Origin: an uncultured Roseburia sp.
GTDB taxonomy: Bacteria > Bacillota > Clostridia > Lachnospirales > Lachnospiraceae
Reading direction: 5' to 3'
Assembly: GCA_934292805.1 (NCBI GenBank)
Contig: CAKQXQ010000016.1
Location: 1-49,689, forward strand
Length of the DNA: 49,689 nt
The notes beneath the pieces are model-generated. The model saw only the letters and a list, made by a program, of their open reading frames with translations. It searched no databases and had not been told where the DNA came from. Of the stretch, positions 43,372 through 49,689 are shown one piece after another (position 1 is the first letter of the stretch; every line of letters starts with the position of its first letter). Made by a program: the position numbers and the translations under genes.

Positions 43372-44250
43372 CTATTCAATATTCTGGATCTGCTCCCTGA
43401 CTTTCTCAATGTCAGTTTTTAAATTAATTCCTGTGTCGGAAATCTCAAGATCGTTTGCTTTGGAAAGAATCGTATTTGCTTCCCTGTTCATCTCCTGTGC
43501 AATAAAATCAAGCCTGCGGCCGATACTTCCGCCTGCCTCCAGGGCATCTTTTGTTGCTTTGATGTGGCTTCTTAAACGTACTGTTTCTTCATCCACACAG
43601 ATCTTATCTGCAAAAATCGTTACTTCTGTTGCGATCCGTGCATCATCCATCTGTCTGTCACCTAAGAGTTCTTTGACTTTATTTTCCAGGCGTTCTCTGT
43701 AATCTCTCATAATGATCGGAGAACGCTCTTCAATAAAATCAACATAGGTAAGCATATGATCAAGCTTTGCACAAAGGTCTACCTTCAGGTGATCACCTTC
43801 TTTGATACGGCTTTCAACAAACTGTTCTGCGGCGCCTCTTAATGCCTTCTCAAGACCTGCCCAGAGTTCTTTTTCATCGGTATCTGCCTGTTCCATTGTA
43901 AATACATCCGGATATCTTGACAGGCTGCTGACTCTGATGTCATTGTCAAGTCCGAATTTCTCTGCCATGGCAGTCAGATGTTTCAAATACTCTCCTGCCA
44001 GTTCTTCATTATATTTTAATTTAAAATTATCTTCGGAATAATCTTCAAAAGTAATATACAGATCCACCTTGCCTCGTTCCATATATTCCTTCAGCAGATT
44101 CCGGATCGCACTTTCGAAGAAATTCAGTGCCTTCGGCATCTTGATATTCACATCAAGATATCTGTGATTCACTGATTTCATCTCAACGGTATACTTGCGA
44201 TTCCCTTCGGTCACTTCACAGCGGCCAAATCCGGTCATACTTTTAATCAT
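43372..44250 (-). CDS. yicC: YicC/YloC-family endoribonuclease
   Basis: The 292-residue protein begins MIKSMTGFGRCEVTEGNRKY and ends with the DUF1732-type block (GGSIGRRLDFIAQEMNREAN, TILSKANDLEISD). Members cut RNA and have been linked to small-RNA decay and stationary-phase survival. It is the first gene of the remA-gmk-rpoZ run and has a strong promoter. Confidence 0.93.
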   Translation of the reverse strand: MIKSMTGFGRCEVTEGNRKYTVEMKSVNHRYLDVNIKMPKALNFFESAIRNLLKEYMERGKVDLYITFEDYSEDNFKLKYNEELAGEYLKHLTAMAEKFGLDNDIRVSSLSRYPDVFTMEQADTDEKELWAGLEKALRGAAEQFVESRIKEGDHLKVDLCAKLDHMLTYVDFIEERSPIIMRDYRERLENKVKELLGDRQMDDARIATEVTIFADKICVDEETVRLRSHIKATKDALEAGGSIGRRLDFIAQEMNREANTILSKANDLEISDTGINLKTDIEKVREQIQNIE

Positions 44251-44361
44251 AAAATGACCATGCCCTTTCTTTACGCGTCCTGCCGACCTGATTTCATGCG
44301 GCAGAAATGATCTGATTTGCCTCGCATCCTTCTCTTACGTCTTATATGCACAGGCTAATTT

Positions 44362-44390
44362 ATTATAAAGCTAAAGTCTTCCCTCGTCAA
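44362..44390 (-). promoter_or_regulatory. Promoter of the yicC-remA-gmk-rpoZ operon
   Basis: On the minus strand, TTGACG (44385-44390), 17 bp, TATAAT (44362-44367). The leader of about 105 nt includes a CTGCCG/CGGCAG hairpin at about 44279-44303. Confidence 0.78.
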
Positions 44391-44400
44391 TCTTTTTTGA

Positions 44401-46203
44401 TTATGCTTCCACCAGAGTTTCCATTTCACTGATGATCTGGTCAAATGCATTTAAAGCATCCTGGATCGGGGCAGGTGTTTCCAGATTAACCCCTGCGATT
44501 TTCAGAAGCTCAACAGGTGCCATAGAACATCCGCCTGATAAGAATTTCTTATAACGTTCTACCGCAGGTGCACCTTCTTCCAGAATCTTGTGCGCTACAG
44601 AAAATGCTGCACAATAGCTGGTAGCATACTGATATACATAGAAATTATAATAAAAATGTGGAATTCTTGCCCATTCGTACCCAATCTGTTCATCTGAAAT
44701 AATATCAGAACCGTAATATTTTTTGTTCAGCTCCAGATAAGCATTGCTTAAGCTGTCTGCGGTAAGGCTTTCACCATCTTCGTACATTTTATTTGTAAGC
44801 ATCTCGTACTCGGCGAACTGTGTCTGACGGTATACGGTTCCCTTGAAGCTGTCAAGATAATGGTTCAGAAGATACGCACGTTCTTTTTTGTCTGTCGTAT
44901 TTTTCAGAAGGTATTCCATCAGAAGGATCTCATTACAGGTAGATGCCACCTCAGCCACAAATATCTTATATTCTGCGTAAATATAAGGCTGTGTTTCATT
45001 CGAATAGTAAGAATGCATTGCATGTCCCATCTCATGAGCCAGTGTAAACATATCATCCAGAGTTCCGTTATAGTTTAAAAGCACATATGGATGGCATCCA
45101 TAAGCTCCTGCTGAATATGCACCGCTGCGTTTTCCCTGATTCTCATAGACATCGATCCAGCGGTTTTCGAAACCTTCTTTTACTTTATTGACATAGTCTT
45201 CCCCCAAAGGTGCCAGTGCCTTTAACACGGTATCCTTTGCTTCTTCAAATGACACTTTTCTTGCTGCATCTGCGATCATCGGTGTGTATATGTCATACAT
45301 ATGCATCTCATCTAATTTCAGACATTTTTTACGAAGAGAAACATAGTGATGCATTTTGTCCAGATTCTTATTCACCGTATCGATCAGGTTGTGATATACA
45401 CTGGATGAAACATGATTGGCATCCACTGCACATTCCAGTGAAGATACATATTTTCTTGCCTTTGCATGAAATACCTGCTGTTTGATATTTCCACTGTAAA
45501 GGCTAGCGGATGTATTTAAAAACTGTTTGTAAGTCTGATATAATTTCTCAAACGCCTCTTTACGCACACGTCTGTCGGAAGACTGTAAAAACTGTCCATA
45601 ACGTCCGTGAGTGATGCGGACAGACTCACCGTTTTCATCCTTTATCTCAGGAAATACAAGGTCTGCATTATTTAAAATAGAAAAAGTATCTGCCGGTGTC
45701 TGGCTCATCTCTGCAGTCATCGCAAGTAATTTTTCCATTTCGGAAGAAAGACAGTGTTCTTTCATCCTGCGGATCTCTGCGATCTGTTTTCTGTAAAGTT
45801 CAAGCCCCGGAACTTCCTTATAGAATGTCTCCAATACATTCTCCGGGATCGCGATAATCTCCGGATCCACAAATGCTGTTTTGCTGCCGCATGATGCATA
45901 TGCAGAATATGCTTTTGCTGACATAGCCTGATGTGTTGTGTTTGTCTGATCCTCATCAAACAGACGCTCCGCATAGTTATATGCCTTGTCAAGCTTTTCT
46001 CCTGCCTTCGCAAGGTTTTCAAGAACTGTAAAAAGATTCTGTGCATTTCCCGCTGCTTTGCCCTCGAATGCTGCCACTCTGTCAATTATCTCAGAAATAT
46101 CTTTTAATTCCTGCTCCCAGTCTTCCTGTGTTGCATACATATCTTTTACATTCCATGTATTTTCTTCTTTTACTTCACTTCTCTTTAATAATTCTGATGC
46201 CAT
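44401..46203 (-). CDS. pepF: Oligoendopeptidase F (M3 family)
   Basis: The 600-residue cytoplasmic metallopeptidase carries the zinc motif HEMGHAMHSYYS, the downstream Glu region and the YAEYKIFVAEVASTCNEIL block, all at the usual places and length. It digests short peptides. GAAAGGAG lies 6 nt before the ATG; a TATAAT at 46246-46251 may be its -10, though the -35 is weak. It is transcribed away from rqcH. Confidence 0.95.
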   Translation of the reverse strand: MASELLKRSEVKEENTWNVKDMYATQEDWEQELKDISEIIDRVAAFEGKAAGNAQNLFTVLENLAKAGEKLDKAYNYAERLFDEDQTNTTHQAMSAKAYSAYASCGSKTAFVDPEIIAIPENVLETFYKEVPGLELYRKQIAEIRRMKEHCLSSEMEKLLAMTAEMSQTPADTFSILNNADLVFPEIKDENGESVRITHGRYGQFLQSSDRRVRKEAFEKLYQTYKQFLNTSASLYSGNIKQQVFHAKARKYVSSLECAVDANHVSSSVYHNLIDTVNKNLDKMHHYVSLRKKCLKLDEMHMYDIYTPMIADAARKVSFEEAKDTVLKALAPLGEDYVNKVKEGFENRWIDVYENQGKRSGAYSAGAYGCHPYVLLNYNGTLDDMFTLAHEMGHAMHSYYSNETQPYIYAEYKIFVAEVASTCNEILLMEYLLKNTTDKKERAYLLNHYLDSFKGTVYRQTQFAEYEMLTNKMYEDGESLTADSLSNAYLELNKKYYGSDIISDEQIGYEWARIPHFYYNFYVYQYATSYCAAFSVAHKILEEGAPAVERYKKFLSGGCSMAPVELLKIAGVNLETPAPIQDALNAFDQIISEMETLVEA

Positions 46204-46360
46204 GTCCGGCTCCTTTCTTTCCTCTAAGCTCTGATCTCTGCTTTTATTATACTTTTGCGGACCATATCGATCACAGTCTTTGTTCCGCCCTGTTTATGAG
46301 TATACCATATTCTTCTGTCAAAAGAAAACGCTTTCTGAAAAGCCACTCCTTTGTTTTGCT

Positions 46361-46389
46361 TGAAACAGTAATTATTTCAGGCTATAATA
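46361..46389 (+). promoter_or_regulatory. Promoter of rqcH
   Basis: TTGAAA (46361-46366), 17 bp, TATAAT (46384-46389); predicted leader about 75 nt. Confidence 0.75.
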
Positions 46390-46473
46390 AATCAGATGCC
46401 TGTCGGACATGTTATTTCAGACATTACTTACGTGCTCTGATTTTCATCAAATTTTAAAAAAGGGGATATTACA

Positions 46474-48216
46474 ATGGCACTCGATGGATTTGTAATTTCA
46501 AATATAGTACACGAATTAAACGAAACTATTTTAAACACGAAAATAAGTAAGATCGCACAGCCGGAAAATGACGAACTGCTCTTCACCTGCAAGGGAAATG
46601 GAGGCCAGTTCCGTCTTGCCATGTCTGCAAGTGCATCTCTTCCTTTTCTCTATCTGACCGACCAGAATAAGCCAAGTCCTATGACTGCACCGAATTTCTG
46701 TATGGTTCTCCGCAAGCACATTGCAAATGGAAGAATCGTGCGTATTTCCCAGCCGCACATGGAGCGTATCATTCATTTTGATATTGAACATCTCGATGAA
46801 ATGGGCGACCTTTGCCAGAAAACTCTTATCGTTGAGCTCATGGGAAAGCACAGCAACATCATTTTCTGCAATCGTGACGGTAAGATCATCGACAGTATCA
46901 AGCATGTCTCTTCTGTTATGAGTTCTCTCCGTGAAGTGCTTCCGGGACGTGATTACTGTATTCCAGCCACTCAGGAGGATCGCTTAAACCCACTGGAGGT
47001 TACCGAGGAGGCTTTCATGGAATCGGTCATGAAACGGCCTTTTTCCATCACCAAAGCTTTATATTCTTCCTTTACAGGACTCAGTCCTTTGCTTGCATCC
47101 GAGATCTGCTTCCGCAGCTCTATTGACGGCGATATGCCTGTGGATTCTCTGGATACAAATGGCAAAAAACATTTATTTAATAATTTCACCTGGATCATGG
47201 ATGATATAAAGAATCATAATTACAGACCGAACATTGTTTTCAGGGGAAAAGAACCGATTGATTTTTCCTGTATTTTGCTCACACAATTTGCTGACTATGA
47301 AACGAGGGAATATTCTTCCATCTCGAATGTTCTGGAAGAATATTATGCATCCAGAAATACGTACACAAGGATCCGCCAGAAATCTGTCGATCTGCGTAAA
47401 ATCGTTTCCACAGTGTTGGATCGTAACCGTAAAAAATATCAGCTCCAGGAAAAGCAATTAAAAGATACCGAAAAGCGGGAGAAATACAAAGTCTATGGTG
47501 AACTCATCCATACTTACGGATATGGACTTTCGGAAGGTGACAAAAAATTAGAAGCACTCAATTATTACACAAATGAAATGATTACGATCCCTCTGGATCC
47601 ACAGTTAAGTGCCAAGGAAAATGCCCAGAAGTATTTTGACCGGTATAATAAGCTGAAACGTACCTTTGAGGCACTCACCACATTGACCGAAGAGACAAAA
47701 ACCGAAATCGAACATCTTGAAAGCATCTCCACAGCCCTTGACATCGCACTCTCTGAAGACGATCTTGTCCAGATCAGGGAAGAGCTTGTGGAATTCGGAT
47801 ATATTAAAAGAAAGAAGACGGACAAAAAAGCGAAGATCAAAAGCAAACCATTCCACTATCTTTCCTCTGACGGATATGATATTTATGTCGGAAAAAATAA
47901 TTATCAGAACGATGAACTTACTTTTAAATTTGCAACCGGAAACGACTGGTGGTTTCATGCAAAAGGAATGCCAGGCTCACATGTGATCGTAAAATCTAAC
48001 AATGAAGAACTGCCGGATCGTGTCTTTGAGGAAGCCGGAATGCTTGCCGGATACTACTCCAAAGGACGTGAGGATGAGAAAGTGGAGATTGATTATCTGC
48101 AGAAAAAAAATGTCAAGAAGCCAAACGGGGCTGCACCGGGATTTGTTGTATACTACACAAACTACTCTCTGACGATCCATCCGGATATTTCAGGGCTGAC
48201 GCTGGTTTCGGATTAA
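46474..48216 (+). CDS. rqcH: Ribosome-associated quality control protein RqcH (NFACT/Rqc2 family)
   Basis: The 580-residue protein starts MALDGFVISNIVHELNETIL and has NFACT-N (KISKIAQPENDELLFTCKG), a coiled-coil middle (about 290-440) and the NFACT-R domain (GYDIYVGKNNYQNDELTFKF, DWWFHAKGMPGSHVIVKS). In the RQC pathway RqcH adds Ala tails to stalled nascent chains on free 50S subunits. Older annotations call it fibronectin-binding protein. AAGGGG precedes the ATG. Confidence 0.94.
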   Translation: MALDGFVISNIVHELNETILNTKISKIAQPENDELLFTCKGNGGQFRLAMSASASLPFLYLTDQNKPSPMTAPNFCMVLRKHIANGRIVRISQPHMERIIHFDIEHLDEMGDLCQKTLIVELMGKHSNIIFCNRDGKIIDSIKHVSSVMSSLREVLPGRDYCIPATQEDRLNPLEVTEEAFMESVMKRPFSITKALYSSFTGLSPLLASEICFRSSIDGDMPVDSLDTNGKKHLFNNFTWIMDDIKNHNYRPNIVFRGKEPIDFSCILLTQFADYETREYSSISNVLEEYYASRNTYTRIRQKSVDLRKIVSTVLDRNRKKYQLQEKQLKDTEKREKYKVYGELIHTYGYGLSEGDKKLEALNYYTNEMITIPLDPQLSAKENAQKYFDRYNKLKRTFEALTTLTEETKTEIEHLESISTALDIALSEDDLVQIREELVEFGYIKRKKTDKKAKIKSKPFHYLSSDGYDIYVGKNNYQNDELTFKFATGNDWWFHAKGMPGSHVIVKSNNEELPDRVFEEAGMLAGYYSKGREDEKVEIDYLQKKNVKKPNGAAPGFVVYYTNYSLTIHPDISGLTLVSD

Positions 48217-48239
48217 AAAAACGCTCCACGAGGATCGCA

Positions 48240-48283
48240 CTGCGGCGGATAAGAAACATGTCGCATATTGCGACCCGCCGCAG
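48240..48283 (+). repeat. Nested hairpin after rqcH
   Basis: CTGCGGCGG (48240-48248) pairs with CCGCCGCAG (48275-48283); inside it GTCGCA (48260-48265) pairs with TGCGAC (48269-48274), leaving an 11-nt one-sided bulge. It precedes the rqcH terminator. It could stabilise the mRNA 3' end or be a dispersed palindromic element. Confidence 0.5.
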
Positions 48284-48287
48284 GCAG

Positions 48288-48315
48288 AGAATCTCGCAGG
48301 CGAGATTCTTTTTTA
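48288..48315 (+). terminator. Terminator of rqcH
   Basis: AGAATCTCG/CGAGATTCT (48288-48296, 48301-48309) with a 4-nt loop and a run of T after it. It reaches into the end of the convergent PHP gene. Confidence 0.8.
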
Positions 48316-49104
48316 TTTCCAGAATACCTCTCCACCGAAATCTTCTGCCATTTTGATACATCCCTTGTAAGAAGCGAGATCATAGTACTCATCCGGATTG
48401 TGTGCGTCTACACCTACAATAAATTCATTTCCGTTTTCCGCACCAAGTTTCACAAACTTTTTGTCCGGATAATTATAACCCTCACGGAATCCGTTCACAT
48501 TGATCTCGATCGGAATACGCTCCTGCTTCAGACGATCCGCAAGCTGTTTCATGTACTTTGTATACAATGCATCATCCCCGGTATAATTCATAATATCCGG
48601 ATGTCCCACCATGTTAAAATATCCGGTATCTAACGCCGTCGTAAGCAGTTCCACGTACGTTTTCAGATGTGCCTCGTCCGCCCAGCCAAATCTTGTGCCA
48701 TGAAAACTCTCATTTTCATAGAAGAAATGCTGTGCCAAAAGAAGATAATCCATCGGATACTGCCGGATTTCTTCGATCGTCGGCTCGAAGATCCCTGGAA
48801 AATATTCCATCTCCAATGCCAGAAAAATCGTGATATCCTCACGATATTCTTTTTTCAATGCCTCAATGGTTTTTACGTAGTCCTCCAACTGGGACATTGT
48901 CATGCGGATTCTTGAGACATATCCATTTTTGAATAAATAAGGGGAATGGTCAGAAAAGCCGATCACCTCAAAGCCTTCCTTTATTGCCTCCTCGACATAT
49001 TCCCGTTCCTCTCCCACTGCATGCTGGCAGCGCACTGTGTGCGAATGAAAATTGCATTTTTTGTCTTTATAATCATTGATGTCAAAATCAAAATAACGTT
49101 TCAT
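48313..49104 (-). CDS. Histidinol-phosphatase of the PHP family
   Basis: The 263-residue protein shows PHP metal-site motifs: NFHSHTVRCQHA, GFSDHSPY, LALEMEYF, and GVDAHNP near the C-terminus. The HisK/HisJ-type enzymes dephosphorylate histidinol phosphate, the step missing from the his operon at 26-31 kb, so it plausibly completes the pathway from a separate locus. Other phosphoester substrates are possible. Confidence 0.83.
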   Translation of the reverse strand: MKRYFDFDINDYKDKKCNFHSHTVRCQHAVGEEREYVEEAIKEGFEVIGFSDHSPYLFKNGYVSRIRMTMSQLEDYVKTIEALKKEYREDITIFLALEMEYFPGIFEPTIEEIRQYPMDYLLLAQHFFYENESFHGTRFGWADEAHLKTYVELLTTALDTGYFNMVGHPDIMNYTGDDALYTKYMKQLADRLKQERIPIEINVNGFREGYNYPDKKFVKLGAENGNEFIVGVDAHNPDEYYDLASYKGCIKMAEDFGGEVFWK

Positions 49105-49347
49105 TGTACTTTACTTCCTCCCAGACTCATAATAAGCAACGTATGCCTCTTTGTAAACATATTTTGTAAATATTTTATTTACCCATTTTAAAGAAATAAT
49201 TGGCACTATTGCAAAAAACTGTATGTGTATTCCCCACAAAAAATCACATACTATCACTGAACAGACAAAAAGATTTTTTTGAATGTTCTTAAAAATATAC
49301 CAGAGCAGAAAAAAGTACCCAACATTGAAAAACAAAGGAGGACAACT

Positions 49348-49554
49348 ATGTCAAATCGTTCATCTAACAGATCAGCCGTTCCAGAAGCAAAGAGTGCCTT
49401 AGACCGTTTCAAATATGAGGTGGCAGGCGAGATCGGTGTACCATTAAAAGATGGTTACAACGGAGACTTAACTTCCAGACAGAATGGTTCTGTCGGCGGC
49501 TATATGGTTAAGAAAATGATTGAAGCACAGGAACAGCAGATGTCAGGAAAATAA
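49348..49554 (+). CDS. Alpha/beta-type small acid-soluble spore protein
   Basis: The 68-residue protein starts at 49348, with AAAGGAGG 5 nt upstream. It has the SASP core (ALDRFKYEVAGEIGVPLKDG, NGDLTSRQNGSVGGYMVKKM) and the YEVAGEIG site where the germination protease cuts. It coats and protects spore DNA, so the host forms spores. It stands alone with a terminator behind it. Confidence 0.94.
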   Translation: MSNRSSNRSAVPEAKSALDRFKYEVAGEIGVPLKDGYNGDLTSRQNGSVGGYMVKKMIEAQEQQMSGK

Positions 49555-49585
49555 ATTTTCCGGAAATAAATTTCCCTGAACAGGA

Positions 49586-49620
49586 AAAGAACCTTGGATT
49601 GATATGATCCAGGGTTCTTT
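49586..49620 (+). terminator. Terminator of the SASP gene
   Basis: AAAGAACCTTGGAT (49586-49599) pairs with ATCCAGGGTTCTTT (49607-49620) with one mismatch, ending in TTT. Confidence 0.75.
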
Positions 49621-49689
49621 CTACGTGTTTTATGAAGTTTTTACTGCTTCATTTGTTATAAATTTAATTTATTTCTCTGGTCTGCCAAA

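Noticed and set aside
49221..49253. A sigma-G-like promoter for the SASP gene (GTATG and CATACTA)
   Set aside because: The spacing is 21 bp rather than 17-18, and the position is about 95 bp from the start codon; too weak to call.
49111..49335. A 74-codon hydrophobic frame on the minus strand between the PHP gene and the SASP gene
   Set aside because: Its only start is a TTG with no ribosome site, and it overlaps the SASP ribosome-site region. The text looks somewhat protein-like, so a decayed membrane protein is possible, but I cannot support it.

Overview
The window looks like a chromosome segment of a spore-forming member of the Clostridia, most likely a Lachnospiraceae gut commensal. Reasons: an alpha/beta-type SASP gene, a YlbJ-like membrane protein gene, the Clostridia-type order yicC-remA-gmk-rpoZ-rimO-pgsA, the TIGR03960/DUF2344/rng block, and a his operon with the short HisG plus HisZ. 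Nearly everything is on the minus strand. No tRNA, rRNA or CRISPR array was seen.

Region 1 (1 to about 20,290) is accessory and is a polymorphic-toxin island. Its core is a secreted RHS/YD-repeat protein, originally about 3,160 codons (19963 down to 10481). It has a signal peptide, an acidic Thr/Glu-rich stretch, a DNRLRE-type domain, a LysM-like segment, DUF6531, a long YD-repeat barrel, an RHS core and a TreTu-like ADP-ribosyltransferase tip, followed by a probable immunity gene. A single CGA-to-TGA change at 12137-12139 cuts it before the core and toxin. Downstream lie promoterless 'orphan' RHS 3' ends, each carrying a different tip: WHH nuclease, DUF4258/BECR-like, and an unrecognised one. 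Each is followed by its immunity gene and then a long inverted repeat; the third cassette also carries a KptA-type RNA 2'-phosphotransferase. Further left are an RHS fragment without a tip, a complete type I toxin-antitoxin module (Hol_Tox-like peptide plus antisense RNA), a decayed XRE gene with a frameshifted partner, and the remains of an AHH nuclease tip.

The most interesting part is the control region at 19964-21204. An RRNPP-type regulator (XRE HTH plus TPR-like helices) converges with a 48-residue signal-peptide-bearing peptide gene. That peptide gene is divergent from the giant toxin gene. A 52-bp palindrome sits exactly between the two divergent promoters and supplies a mirror-image -35 to each. 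This suggests peptide quorum control of the RHS toxin.

Region 2 (21,240-25,161) holds rng, the DUF2344 protein and the TIGR03960 radical SAM protein; rplU/ysxB/rpmA, which usually follow rng, are absent here. Region 3 (25,326-31,693) is the operon hisZ-hisG-hisD-hisB-hisIE-acyltransferase, driven by a consensus promoter whose -35 overlaps the recU stop codon. Region 4 (31,690-38,443) has recU, a MntR-like regulator, two pseudouridine synthases, a YgiQ radical SAM protein, an M23 peptidase and the YlbJ-like protein. Region 5 (38,444-44,390) is a housekeeping run from yicC through remA, gmk, rpoZ, rimO, pgsA, rsmD and coaD to a coiled-coil protein. Region 6 (44,401-49,689) has pepF, rqcH, a PHP histidinol-phosphatase and a SASP gene.
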